From Flavihumibacter sp. UBA7668 (lineage in GTDB: Bacteria > Bacteroidota > Bacteroidia > Chitinophagales > Chitinophagaceae), in NCBI RefSeq assembly GCF_002483205.1, contig NZ_DLHM01000001.1:625176-689175 (forward strand): a stretch of 64,000 bases of DNA, given 5' to 3'. The translations under genes were made by a program, and so were the position numbers. Positions 46,301 to 54,460 of the stretch are shown one piece after another (the first letter of the stretch is position 1; each line of letters opens with the position of its first letter). The notes below the pieces were generated by a model that saw nothing but the letters and a program-made list of their open reading frames with translations, was not told where the DNA came from and did not search any database.

Positions 46301-46500
46301 GTTGCGTTGGTTGCCACCTGAATAGTGAATTTACCTGCCAGGTCGGTATTGGTTCCCTTGCCGGTAGACTTATCTAGAATGGTTACGCCAGCCAGGGGAG
46401 TACCCTCCGCTGACCGGACTGTTCCGGTTACCGCCACACCCTGCGTAAATCCGCAGAAGGTCAGCAGCAGTAATAAAAAGCAAATAGCAGTTCTTTTCAT
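43399..46500 (-). CDS. SusC/RagA TonB-dependent transporter (second locus)
   Basis: A 1033-residue outer-membrane transporter. Signal peptide ICFLLLLLTFCGFTQ, then CarboxypepD_reg (VTGTVRSAEGTPLAGVTILD), plug with LRGRTPLIVIDGIPDPDADP and LKGPAAGALYGALGVNGA, and a barrel ending GVNFNVRF. There is no STN domain, so it does not signal through FecR, in keeping with a TetR gene instead of a sigma factor beside it. The ATG 46500 (MKRTAICF) is preferred over 46521. It heads a same-strand run SusC-SusD-phosphodiesterase-sorbosone dehydrogenase-ligD-ku. Confidence 0.95.
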   Translation of the reverse strand: MKRTAICFLLLLLTFCGFTQGVAVTGTVRSAEGTPLAGVTILDKSTGKGTNTDLAGKFTIQVATNATLEFSFIGYTKQEIALNGRRELTVQLALSEGTALDEVVVTTALGIKKQQKTLGYAVQEVSGETMAKTKTPTPLAALTGKVAGLNINNTTDLFRNPGISLRGRTPLIVIDGIPDPDADPYKINADDIESISVLKGPAAGALYGALGVNGAIMYTTKKGRKGKLQVEVNSSTMFQTSYTVVPEVQTVYGNGDQGRYAYSNGSGGGAEGGGWIWGPKLDQRDPSTPSGFYETTQYDSPIDPVTGQRIPTPWISKGKNNIKNFFRTGILSTNSVSASVGTEKGSFRVSANHMYQQGVVPNTGLNNSSFSIGGNYQLAPKLSMDAKLTYNREYSDNYPVVGYGPPNYLYNLILWIGPDIDIRDLENYWMPGREGLQQRNYNLSWYNNPHFIANELLNGYKRNNSFGQATFDYKISKDLSVKFRNGFNQYSSIADVREPYSYIAYSYISRGNYSSDQSNYFDINSDLILNYKKDFGENFGINVTAGAANAYRRFESVYTSTDGLTIPEFYSITNTINPLKGSNLLRERRTGSVYGMIDAEALGFLYLNLTGRYDKTSTLPIENNGYFYPSVGLSAVLSDKLELPEAISFLKLRGSWAKVNTGFISGNNPYAHINTYQIGPKWNNVPSLIMPTSYISPNLVPETVESSEFGAVIGLFKNRINLDVTYFSNLDYNNFQPVTLSQASGNSSVVKNANIFQRRGWEFMLSGYPVRGKNFKWETSFNFSKVHRWLKDATDNGDGYLGQIKEGQRMDRIYITESRTPDGQAIYNANGMQAYTPFGQYFGDRDPDWIYGWQNTFTYKNLSLTFSVDGRLGGLIYSTTNQKMWWGGTAKGTVTPFRDDANAGNSTYVGPGVVVTSGNVEYDSYGNILSDSRKFAPNTTPVNYISFMQSTSGAMLNNYFYYSGTYLKMRELVLTYELPSKWVKGAFSGASVSFIGNNLFILSKIPNVDPDAERDELQTPSMRSIGVNFNVRF

Positions 46501-46569
46501 AATTAGCTGTTTTGGAAGCAAATAATTGATGTTTCAAAAATGTAGAATAAATCTAATTGAAAAAAATAA

Positions 46570-46587
46570 ATTGAACGAACATTCAAT
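46570..46587. promoter_or_regulatory. Candidate TetR operator in susC-tetR intergenic region
   Basis: ATTGAACGAACATTCAAT: arms ATTGAA/TTCAAT are perfect and the inner bases give TTGAAyG-AA-CrTTCAA, a form typical of TetR-family operators. It lies 70 bp before SusC and 139 bp before the divergent tetR start. Confidence 0.6.
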
Positions 46588-46690
46588 TAATTTAAAATTA
46601 AATAATAATAGCTTTACAATAAGATAATGCAGTCAGATCAGGCAATCGATTGCGTAATTTGTTTCCTTATACAAAGTGAATTGGGAATAC

Positions 46691-46698
46691 TATATTTG
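46691..46698 (+). promoter_or_regulatory. -7 box of tetR gene
   Basis: TATATTTG matches TAnnTTTG and lies 27 nt before the ATG at 46726. It falls inside the open frame upstream of that ATG, which supports 46726 and not 46627 as the start. Confidence 0.5.
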
Positions 46699-46725
46699 TC
46701 AGTAACCAAAATTATCTGGCACTAC

Positions 46726-47337
46726 ATGGGCAGAAAGAGTTTAAAGGAATCCCGGCAACCGGAGATCGTAAAAGCATTTTATAAACTGGCAAAAAAAGAA
46801 GGGCTGGAGAATGCGTCTATTGCCAAAACGGCGGCCATGATCAATATAAATCCAAGTCTGATTATCCATTATTTTCAGACAAGGGAGCAATTGGTTTCTG
46901 CCTTAATCGAATTTATTCTGGAGCGGTATCTGCAGATCTTTAAAACTCCTTCTGTTTCCGAAGAAGACCCCAAAAAAAGATTACTAACGGTTATAGACAA
47001 GCTGTTTTCACAAAAGTGGAATATGCTCTTTGATGACAGTGTGGCCTATAGTTGTTACTCCATGGTGTTCCGCGATAAAAAGGTAAAATCTAAATTTAAA
47101 GAGGTACTTGATCAATTAAGACATAACCTGGAAGAGCTGATTAGAAACGCAAATGAAGCAGGGGACATAGAAGTAGCTGATCCTGCCCGCGCAGCAGATA
47201 TGGTATTTGTAATTGTTGATGGGGCGTATTATTACCTGAGTCTGGAAACAAATAAGGCGGAATATGGTAAACGGCTTGATTATTACAAAATTCAGGCCTT
47301 ACAGCAACTCAACCTGAGTGCTTTCGAAGCAGCATGA
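46726..47337 (+). CDS. TetR-family regulator of the SusCD-phosphodiesterase operon
   Basis: A 203-residue regulator: HTH region ESRQPEIVKAFYKLAKKEGL and TAAMININPSLIIHYFQTRE, followed by a helical ligand domain (VIVDGAYYYLSLETNKAEYG). It is divergent from susC with a TetR-type palindrome between them, so it most likely represses susC and itself. Its 3' end overlaps the convergent small membrane-protein gene by 29 bp. Confidence 0.9.
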   Translation: MGRKSLKESRQPEIVKAFYKLAKKEGLENASIAKTAAMININPSLIIHYFQTREQLVSALIEFILERYLQIFKTPSVSEEDPKKRLLTVIDKLFSQKWNMLFDDSVAYSCYSMVFRDKKVKSKFKEVLDQLRHNLEELIRNANEAGDIEVADPARAADMVFVIVDGAYYYLSLETNKAEYGKRLDYYKIQALQQLNLSAFEAA

Positions 47338-47575
47338 TAATGGCAACCAGTGCAATTATACCCCAAACCAGGTTGACGACTATATTGGGCAAATCAGTAT
47401 AATATACCGCATTAGCCGTGAGTCCAATAGAGCCGATTATATTCAGTACATGATAACTTACCTGATTGGATTTTAGTTTATTGGTAGTCAGCAAAAAATA
47501 GCCCAGCAGGTAGGCGATGGTGCCAACCCATCCAATAATAGGGTAAACGATATCAGCGATTAATAAAAGTATCAC
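47309..47575 (-). CDS. CBU_0592-like small membrane protein
   Basis: An 88-residue protein with three predicted helices (WVGTIAYLLGYFLLTT, HVLNIIGSIGLTANAVYY, IVVNLVWGIIALVAIIMLL). The pattern 'GWxGxxxYLLGYFLLxxxKLKSN ... YHxLNxxGSxGLxxNAxYY' is that of the CBU_0592-type membrane proteins. It is the last gene of the 47.3-51.1 kb minus-strand set, 42 bp after the preceding gene; a near -7 box (TATCTTTC) lies in that gap, so it may have its own promoter. Confidence 0.65.
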   Translation of the reverse strand: MILLLIADIVYPIIGWVGTIAYLLGYFLLTTNKLKSNQVSYHVLNIIGSIGLTANAVYYTDLPNIVVNLVWGIIALVAIIMLLRKHSG

Positions 47576-47617
47576 AGCTCAATTTCAGAGCGAAAGATAC
47601 TAAAACAGCTCATTCCA

Positions 47618-48241
47618 TCACAACCAGCCCTCAAATCTGTCAACCGTAAACGCCTCAGTGGTGAACGATTGTTCATACTCCTCCACTTCTGAGGGGAATA
47701 GTTCCAAGGCCTGCTGCCCGCTTAAATATCGCCCGCTTTGAGGGTCATAAATAACACCATCGGTTAACTCTGCCAGTATAGCAGCAAAGTATAAACTGAT
47801 TCTCAACTCCGTTTTATTCCAGGACATCCATTTCAGAAGTATATATTTCCTGCAATTCATTAAACGCTCGATATGTTCCATCCCGGCAAAAGAATCATCC
47901 TCCGCAGTAGATTTTTTTTTGCTGCCTCCAAAAAGCCGTGAAATGAAGGAGCGGCTCGCCGTAAGTTGAGCCTGTTGTTGAATACCTTTTACTTCCTCCT
48001 CAAAATTGTAGTCGCTGAATATAAGTTCAAAACCAGTCAATATTTCATAGTCAATATGGTCATAGCGGGCTATACTGCCCGGTTGGATTTTTAATTTTAT
48101 TGGTAAAAACCCCTGATCGGTTTGTTCATTAAATCTAAAAGAAGGATGAAACTCAATATCCATCTTATAATCCGCAAACCTGTTTTTGATTTGCTGAATC
48201 AACCCCGCCGAAAACCCCTTGGTATAAATGCTGATATTCAT
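47618..48241 (-). CDS. Unknown cytoplasmic protein, 207 aa
   Basis: I do not recognise this family. The protein lacks a signal peptide and has a mixed alpha/beta look: ISIYTKGFSAGLIQQIKNRF, LTGFELIFSDYNFEEEVKG, a Lys/Ser-rich linker (SRLFGGSKKKSTAED), and a conserved-looking end ISLYFAAILAELTDGVIYDP then QSGRYLSGQQALELFP. The last segment recalls small standalone proteins found near contact-toxin or stress loci, but no assignment is possible. It lies 9 bp after the next upstream gene, in a tight operon. Confidence 0.6.
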   Translation of the reverse strand: MNISIYTKGFSAGLIQQIKNRFADYKMDIEFHPSFRFNEQTDQGFLPIKLKIQPGSIARYDHIDYEILTGFELIFSDYNFEEEVKGIQQQAQLTASRSFISRLFGGSKKKSTAEDDSFAGMEHIERLMNCRKYILLKWMSWNKTELRISLYFAAILAELTDGVIYDPQSGRYLSGQQALELFPSEVEEYEQSFTTEAFTVDRFEGWL

Positions 48242-48250
48242 TTAATCTGT

Positions 48251-49036
48251 TTAAATACTAAATCCCAGTTTAATCTTATATCGGTAAAACCGCCCGTTTA
48301 TTTCCTGTTCCAACTTGAGTACTTCTTTTGTCTTTTTACTTATCCAAAATATTTCCTTATTCCCCTTACTGGTATGCTCCAACAACCAGCAATTTATTTT
48401 TTGGTTATCATAACCGGTTAACTGCGCAGAACCTGTAACCGTATATAGGACTTCTTCAAAAGGAGCACTTGTACCCGGATCATAAAAAGGGACTATAAAA
48501 GTTCTTCCATTCTTAAAGGGCAGCGTGGGGAAAACTTCCATATCTATGTGCCAGTTAAGAAAATAAGTACTGTTAACCGATTTAAATGCAGACCAGATTG
48601 CCTTTGCATATCGGGAAGTATCCTGATCACTTAGAAAAGCTCCATTTAAAGACACTGTGCCACCATTTACAAAATTTACAGCACCAGTCCCTCTTTTTTT
48701 CCACCAAAACTCATGCGTAATGGGCTGTAATGTTACTCCGTCACAAACGGATGTAACAGTGTGTAGAACGGTGTCCATAAATTCCCACTCCTGCGTTACA
48801 ATTAATACTGATTTATTATTTTGTGTTGTCCGCACGATATTTCTGGTCCAGAATTGCGTTTGAGATCTGCTGGAATCCCTGCCCATTTTAAAATATACAA
48901 GGTAACGATGGGTACCCTCCTTTAAAACCGCAGAATTGATCTCCTTTGCACTGATCCGCAATGTATCCTGCTTTTGTGCCATTCCATGCATTGAACCAAA
49001 CAGTGAAATGGTTAATAGTATGAATAGATCCTTCAT
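48251..49036 (-). CDS. Exported protein of unknown function, DUF3108-like
   Basis: A 261-residue secreted protein: signal peptide MKDLFILLTISLFGSMHGMAQ, then a beta-rich body (RYLVYFKMGRDSSRSQTQFW, VTSVCDGVTLQPITHEFWWK, QKINCWLLEHTSKGNKEIFW) reminiscent of DUF3108/LolA-type beta folds in which a lipid-like ligand is bound. The resemblance is weak. It is 9-10 bp from both neighbours, in the operon of unknown secreted proteins. Confidence 0.6.
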   Translation of the reverse strand: MKDLFILLTISLFGSMHGMAQKQDTLRISAKEINSAVLKEGTHRYLVYFKMGRDSSRSQTQFWTRNIVRTTQNNKSVLIVTQEWEFMDTVLHTVTSVCDGVTLQPITHEFWWKKRGTGAVNFVNGGTVSLNGAFLSDQDTSRYAKAIWSAFKSVNSTYFLNWHIDMEVFPTLPFKNGRTFIVPFYDPGTSAPFEEVLYTVTGSAQLTGYDNQKINCWLLEHTSKGNKEIFWISKKTKEVLKLEQEINGRFYRYKIKLGFSI

Positions 49037-49046
49037 AGTTGTGTTG

Positions 49047-49826
49047 TTATTGTTGCTTGTCCCAATTATTTATAAATTCTACATCCGGCTCAAGTGTTCC
49101 GGTAATGCTGCCATCTGAATACGTTAGTCGCATAAAATGATAGATTCGCATACCCCGTTCAATCTGAACAGAGGCAATAGGATTGCCCTTTGTATCTAAT
49201 TTGTAATAAAATTTCCTGTTATTGAGGGTCAATAGTCTGCCATCCGCATCATACGTATATTTAACTGGCAGAAAGCCCTTCGAATGTATAACCATACGCT
49301 TTAAACCATCCTCATATACAGAGGTATATTTTACTATCTGATCATCCCCATAAAAGGTTGAAGTTATCTGGTAAGTACCAACCTGCTTATACTTGCTATA
49401 AGTATCAATTCTTCCAATCTTCCCACTTAAACTTCCAGTTTGAATAGCTTTAGCCAGCAAACCGTCCTTATTATATTCATAAATAGTATAATTGTTAAAT
49501 TGAGTAAAGGAAGGATCCCAACAACTGTCTTTTATTAATTTTCCCTGATCGTTATAAAAATAGTTTTTTTCGGTCCATAAGGATTTTCTGGCTGTAAAAG
49601 ATCTTTCACTTTCTGGAAGTCCATTTTTATAAACATATTCCCATTTGGTAAAAAAATCCAGCTGCTTTCCTGGAAATTTTGGATGGTAAATATCCTGTTC
49701 AAGCTTAACAACATCAGCACTTACTTTAAGATAGTTTCTATCCTCCACAATTATAGGTTGCGCAAATGCCTGCTCCACATGAAAAACAACTGAAAAAATT
49801 ACTACAGCGAAACAATTAGCAATCAT
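49047..49826 (-). CDS. Exported YD/RHS-like repeat protein
   Basis: A 259-residue secreted protein: signal peptide (about 1-22, EQAFAQ), then successive beta-hairpin units resembling YD repeats (KNGLPESERSFTARKSLWTE, YEYNKDGLLAKAIQTGSLSG, KYTYDADGRLLTLNNRKFYY, KLDTKGNPIASVQIERGM). There is no toxin tip. RHS/YD-type small proteins of Bacteroidota resemble this but their function is unknown. Gap of 10-11 bp to the neighbours. Confidence 0.65.
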   Translation of the reverse strand: MIANCFAVVIFSVVFHVEQAFAQPIIVEDRNYLKVSADVVKLEQDIYHPKFPGKQLDFFTKWEYVYKNGLPESERSFTARKSLWTEKNYFYNDQGKLIKDSCWDPSFTQFNNYTIYEYNKDGLLAKAIQTGSLSGKIGRIDTYSKYKQVGTYQITSTFYGDDQIVKYTSVYEDGLKRMVIHSKGFLPVKYTYDADGRLLTLNNRKFYYKLDTKGNPIASVQIERGMRIYHFMRLTYSDGSITGTLEPDVEFINNWDKQQ

Positions 49827-49837
49827 ACATTAAATTA

Positions 49838-51064
49838 TTAAAAATCATAAACCACCACTTTCCCACTCATATCTCCATTCTCATCATTATGAGGAAAACC
49901 AATTGCAAGTGTATTTCCAGTGGAAGAAATAGCAATAGACCAGCCAGTTGAATTATTGGGAGAAGAGGTTGTTTCCACACCGTCTCTATCAATAATACTT
50001 GCCAATTCTACCCACCCGGAATCAGCCACACGATAAACTTTTACATAACCTGGTTTTCCAAATCCCAGGTAAGGAGTACTCAGCGCCAATAAGGATCCAT
50101 CTCCGGAGAGAGCTATGGCATGTCCGAAATACGAATTAGGTTTAGCAGGTCTTATTGCCGGTGATTTTCTTTTCCATGCTGAACCAGAGAATTCGTATGT
50201 TTCTACAAATCCGGTATTTCGATGAAATAAATCAAGGCTGTTGGAAGATACTACGATTCTAGTACCCAAATCCGAAAGGACAACACCATTACCCAGGTTT
50301 GTATCCTGTGCTTCTCCCATTATCCTGCCCTTTTGTTGAATCCATTGGTCTCCCTCTTTCTTATAAAATAGAACCTCACCTGCATTTCTCATCCGCATCG
50401 TATCTTTTGAATAATTTCCAATTGCAAGCAGATTACCTTCCTTTGATAGTGAAAGGGATAAACCGTAGATCTTCTGTAATGGAGCCGGAATAATATCATT
50501 ACCCTCCTGAATCCACTGCTCCTCCTTCTGCTTAAAAATTCGTATACAACATCTTTTGTATGCAGAACTCTCAAACGCGACAGCAATATGCTGCATATCA
50601 GAACTCATGGTGATAGCCTGCAACATGTCATTCTCCTTTTCAAGCTGAATCGACTTCACCGATTTTACCCAGGAGTCGTTAGAAAATGTATAGATATTAA
50701 CAGATTGGAATGGAGCACCTACAACTAAAATTCTGCCATCTTTCGATAGCTCCATATGCTCACCATAATTAAAATCACCGGGACCGGCCAAAATCTCCTT
50801 CCCCATCCGGCTCCAATTGTTTCCATCAAATTTATAAACCTCAATTCGTCCTAATTTATCACCATATTCACTGTTAAACGGTGCTGCAACAGCCAGAACC
50901 GTACCGTCAGCAGACAGCTTAATATTGCGGCCAAATTGTTCACCCGGCACCTTGCCTAAAAGCACCAATCCTTTTTGAATCTGGGCTTCTATACTCAATG
51001 AAAGCAGCAACAGCAGCGGAAGGAATCCCATTTGATTAACAATCCTCTTTATAAGCATTCCCAT
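49838..51064 (-). CDS. Exported FG-GAP/beta-propeller-like protein
   Basis: A 408-residue secreted protein from ATG 51064 with signal peptide (LPLLLLLSLSIEAQ) and about seven repeats of a propeller blade: LSADGTVLAVAAPFNSEYGD, LSKDGRILVVGAPFQSVNIY, LSDLGTRIVVSSNSLDLFHR, LSGDGSLLALSTPYLGFGKP, ISSTGNTLAIGFPHNDENGD. The repeats read like an FG-GAP/kelch-type sensor or lectin without a catalytic site. It is the first gene of the minus-strand operon and is divergent from the LytS/LytTR pair. Confidence 0.75.
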   Translation of the reverse strand: MGMLIKRIVNQMGFLPLLLLLSLSIEAQIQKGLVLLGKVPGEQFGRNIKLSADGTVLAVAAPFNSEYGDKLGRIEVYKFDGNNWSRMGKEILAGPGDFNYGEHMELSKDGRILVVGAPFQSVNIYTFSNDSWVKSVKSIQLEKENDMLQAITMSSDMQHIAVAFESSAYKRCCIRIFKQKEEQWIQEGNDIIPAPLQKIYGLSLSLSKEGNLLAIGNYSKDTMRMRNAGEVLFYKKEGDQWIQQKGRIMGEAQDTNLGNGVVLSDLGTRIVVSSNSLDLFHRNTGFVETYEFSGSAWKRKSPAIRPAKPNSYFGHAIALSGDGSLLALSTPYLGFGKPGYVKVYRVADSGWVELASIIDRDGVETTSSPNNSTGWSIAISSTGNTLAIGFPHNDENGDMSGKVVVYDF

Positions 51065-51244
51065 TTTTAGTTTTGATTTTTCAAAATTGCAAAACAATCC
51101 GTATCAAATGGCTGATTTAAACTGAAAAGAAAGGGCCCCCTCCTGCATTGGTTGACGCTTATCCTATTTTGGTAGATTTAATTATTTGAACGGTGCCCTA
51201 TTTGGCAGCTTATCAATAATTTACAGCTTCATGTAACCTACAGA

Positions 51245-52297
51245 ATGAACCTTTTTAAATCTGGTTTTGCTGAAAGTATTATAATAGGACTATCGCTCAT
51301 AATCCTATGGGCACCGGCAGTGTATATAATAGAGGGAATGGATCTCCAAAAATTCATGGTTTCCTATACATACCGAACCTGGATGAATATTTTTGGGCTG
51401 TTAACCAGCTTGTTTATTTTCCATGTAATACCCGTATTGATTCCAAAAAACAGCTTTCGATATATTGGCATTTCACTGGGCGTGCTAATCGTTCTGTTCT
51501 TACTAACAATTGGCTATATCAACTGGTTAAAGCTGGGCATGTTCTTAAACACCTACCCAAAGGAAGAGGCCACCATGATCAATGCAGGCTATTGGATCAG
51601 AACTGTCATCTACCAACTTTATGGAATCGCCTATTTTGCTTCCTTTAAATTATCACTTCGATATCTGAAACTAAAAGACAGAAACCATCAGTTACTTATT
51701 GAGAAAAAGACATCTGAACTTAATTTTCTGAAATCTCAAACCAATCCACATTTCTTATTTAATACATTAAACGGAATTTACGCTCTGGCAAGGGAAAAAT
51801 CGGATATAACAGCAGATAGTATCCTCCGGTTATCGGATATCTTACGCTTTATGATCTATGAATCCCAATCAGAATTAATTTCAATCAGCAAAGAAATTGA
51901 AATAATTGAAGACTATATTGAACTGGAGAAAATGCGATATGATGAATCCTTAAAAATAGTTTTTGAGAAAGATATAGATGATGTTGAACAGAAAATTCCG
52001 CCACTGCTACTGATCCACCTCGTAGAAAATGCCTTTAAACATGGACTTTCAGAAACCATACATGCACCATTTATTTCAATAAATCTTTCCATAAAAAATA
52101 ATAAACTGGTGTTTGATATTACTAATTCATTTATAAACCGTGATCAAACCGAGCAGCAAAAAGAGAATATCGGACTTACCAACCTGCGGCGTCAATTAGG
52201 CCTATTATTTAAGGAACATACGTTAACAATTACCAAATTCCAGCAATCCTTCTTAGTTCATCTGGAGATTAACCTTAACAGTTATGCAAAAGATTAA
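51245..52297 (+). CDS. LytS-type sensor histidine kinase (second pair)
   Basis: A 350-residue kinase with four membrane helices (to about residue 140), then His_kinase with the phosphoacceptor in SQTNPHFLFNTLNGIYALAR and an HATPase (HLVENAFKHGLS, NIGLTNLRRQLGLLF). The downstream regulator overlaps its end by 14 bp. It is divergent from the operon of unknown secreted proteins; the 180-bp gap between the two starts has no clear promoter box. Confidence 0.93.
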   Translation: MNLFKSGFAESIIIGLSLIILWAPAVYIIEGMDLQKFMVSYTYRTWMNIFGLLTSLFIFHVIPVLIPKNSFRYIGISLGVLIVLFLLTIGYINWLKLGMFLNTYPKEEATMINAGYWIRTVIYQLYGIAYFASFKLSLRYLKLKDRNHQLLIEKKTSELNFLKSQTNPHFLFNTLNGIYALAREKSDITADSILRLSDILRFMIYESQSELISISKEIEIIEDYIELEKMRYDESLKIVFEKDIDDVEQKIPPLLLIHLVENAFKHGLSETIHAPFISINLSIKNNKLVFDITNSFINRDQTEQQKENIGLTNLRRQLGLLFKEHTLTITKFQQSFLVHLEINLNSYAKD

Positions 52298-53006
52298 ATG
52301 CATTATTATTGAAGATGAGCCATTGGCGGTTAAGATACTCAAAGATTATATTCAGCAATCTACCCATCTTGAATTGATGGAGGTTTTCAGGGATGCAATT
52401 AGTGCAGGCATCTATCTGAAACAGGAAAAGGTTGATTTAATGTTTCTGGATATTCATTTGCCGATTCTGAAGGGATTGGAATTTTTAAGAACACTCACCC
52501 ACCCTCCTATTGTAATTATTACAACCGCCTACCCGGAATATGCATTGGAGGGCTACGAATTAAATGTGGCGGATTTTTTAATGAAACCCATATCATACAA
52601 ACGATTTACAGCAGCCATCCATAAAGCTGAAAAACTTATCAAAGCTGACAACTATGAAGCGCTTATTGGATCTGCCGGAACAAATGCCATTTACCTGAAT
52701 GTTAATAGAAGAAAGGTTCGAATTTTACTTAACGAAATTTTGTACGTTGAAAGCAAAAGAGAGTATGTGCAAATTATCACAAGAACCAACGAATTCATTT
52801 CCAAAATTGGTACGGCTGAATTGGAAGGCTTATTGCCACCGGATAAATTCAGGCGAATTCATCGTTCGTTTATCATATCAATAGACAAAATTAATACGTA
52901 TACAAAAGAGAATGTTGAAATTCAGGGCCAGTTAATTCCAATTGGAAAACATTTTAGAAAAGATTTTCTGGCCTATATAGCTGGTTTCTCCACTGGTTCC
53001 AAATAG
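52284..53006 (+). CDS. LytTR-family response regulator (second pair)
   Basis: A 240-residue regulator with a receiver (IIIEDEPLAVKILKDY, Asp in LMFLDIHLPILKGLEF, Lys in DFLMKPISYKRF) and LytTR domain (VNRRKVRILLNEILYVESKR, KFRRIHRSFIISIDKINTYT). The 14-bp overlap with the kinase gene couples their translation. The nearest candidate targets are the divergent secreted-protein operon and the lipoprotein gene 89 bp downstream. Confidence 0.94.
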   Translation: MQKIKCIIIEDEPLAVKILKDYIQQSTHLELMEVFRDAISAGIYLKQEKVDLMFLDIHLPILKGLEFLRTLTHPPIVIITTAYPEYALEGYELNVADFLMKPISYKRFTAAIHKAEKLIKADNYEALIGSAGTNAIYLNVNRRKVRILLNEILYVESKREYVQIITRTNEFISKIGTAELEGLLPPDKFRRIHRSFIISIDKINTYTKENVEIQGQLIPIGKHFRKDFLAYIAGFSTGSK

Positions 53007-53094
53007 CAGAGGAGGAATAATGGATAGATCAGGCAAAATTTACGTACAGCCATTACTGTTGGATTATTATCTTTACCTCAAATCCTAAACATAC

Positions 53095-53706
53095 ATGCGG
53101 TACAGTTTTTTAATCCTGGTATTGATTGTTGGTTTTTATTCCTGTAAAAAAGAAGGAAAAATTGGTCTTCAAAGCTTAATTAAAGTAGAAGAGTTGCCGG
53201 CCAGCGCCACTTGTCCGGCAGGTGGAATAACCCTCAGCACCGGTATTGATAAAAACCGAAACGGAGTTTTAGACGAGGTTGAAATAAACAGTTCTTACCC
53301 TGTGTGTAATGGTCAGAGTTCGATGGGTGACAAACAGATTGTGTTACCGCTGAATTTTGCCGCTAATACTACTAATACGCAACCTGTAATGGGAGGGGAT
53401 CTTATTAAGTTCAATAAAAATTATTATCCTGGTGTTGATTCCATTACATTAATTGGCAATCCGTATGTTGGACAAACTACCAATACATCCAGAATTGAAC
53501 TGTATAACCTTACGGATGGAGTGGCTATTGCCAATAGTTTGATTGAAACGAGTAAGCTCTATAACGAACGCAGTTTTTTAGAAACCGGCAATTTATTCGA
53601 CTTCCTGCCTGATAAAGAAATTCAATTAGGTATTCGCTTACAATCCGCAATAAATGGACAGTTTGCAGCTTCCGGCACCTGTTTTTTGGTATTATACAGA
53701 CATTAA
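53095..53706 (+). CDS. DUF7151-like surface lipoprotein
   Basis: A 203-residue lipoprotein: lipobox VGFYSC (Cys17), then the DUF7151-type motif with an EF-hand-like Ca loop, LPASATCPAGGITLSTGIDK and NRNGVLDEVEINSSYPVCNG, with two cysteines that likely pair. The distal part is a separate beta-rich domain. It follows the LytTR regulator gene in the same direction (89 bp) and is convergent with the AraC remnant. Confidence 0.72.
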   Translation: MRYSFLILVLIVGFYSCKKEGKIGLQSLIKVEELPASATCPAGGITLSTGIDKNRNGVLDEVEINSSYPVCNGQSSMGDKQIVLPLNFAANTTNTQPVMGGDLIKFNKNYYPGVDSITLIGNPYVGQTTNTSRIELYNLTDGVAIANSLIETSKLYNERSFLETGNLFDFLPDKEIQLGIRLQSAINGQFAASGTCFLVLYRH

Positions 53707-53738
53707 CTATTGCGTTTCCTTCAGGAAAGAAGACGGGG

Positions 53739-54317
53739 TTAGATGAAATCATACTGCTCCAGTTTCAGGTTGAAGCAGAAATTATCTTCCATAACACGCT
53801 GCAAAGAAAGATGCTGCGGCTCATGCAATAAGGAACAGAAATAGGAAAGGATTTCTGCATTAGCCGGATTATCGGCAATGGTAAGAATCAATTCCTTAAG
53901 AAAAAATCCGGTTAATGCAGCACTCTTTTCCAGAATCATAACCGGTTCTACTATTTGCCGGGAGCTATTTAATGGCTTTGATTTTGTTTTCAGCGTATCA
54001 CAAATAAACTTATCCGGTATAAAAAACAGCACAACACAAAACCCTTTATCGAGAAAGTTTTCAAAGATCCAGGCACCTTTGCGTACAAAAACACAGGTTT
54101 CATTTCCAATCGTATAGGATTTTTGCGCTGTATGCCAGATCTTGGTTCCTTCAATCACATAAAACAAATAGTTATACTGACTCCAGGCACCTGAAAACTT
54201 CGACTTCATGAGCCGGGCTTCCAATGGGCAATTAAAAATGGTAACCAGGGAATCGCTGCAGGTGAACTGGCGATAATACCCCTGGTGCTGAAGAACGCTT
54301 TCGTAAAAGTTAATCAT
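53739..54317 (-). pseudogene. AraC-type regulator lacking its HTH domain
   Basis: The 192 codons are the N-terminal ligand domain of an ExsA-like AraC regulator (YNYLFYVIEGTKIWHTAQKS, CVFVRKGAWIFENFLDKG) up to the linker HLSLQRVMEDNFCFNLKLEQ. Family members continue with two HTH motifs (~95 residues). Here the frame stops right after LEQYDFI; a short out-of-frame tail read as SSFLKETQ hints at a frameshift at the first HTH helix, and then the DNA ends against the convergent lipoprotein gene. The regulator cannot bind DNA in the normal way. It is divergent from the methyltransferase pseudogene, probably its former target. Confidence 0.8.
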
Positions 54318-54460
54318 ACAAGTCCTGCCCTATCAATTTACTGAAATTAGCAGGAAATGCGACTTTTTTTGACCCGTACAGGCATTATTTTGAACGGATA
54401 AGTAAAAACCTCTTAGCTGTAACCAGCTAGCTTTATTCCATCATCCTAAAATCAACTTAT

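Noticed and set aside
53525..53752. 75-codon minus-strand ORF over the lipoprotein end
   Set aside because: Overlaps the DUF7151-like gene and the AraC remnant in a third frame with no protein-like composition.
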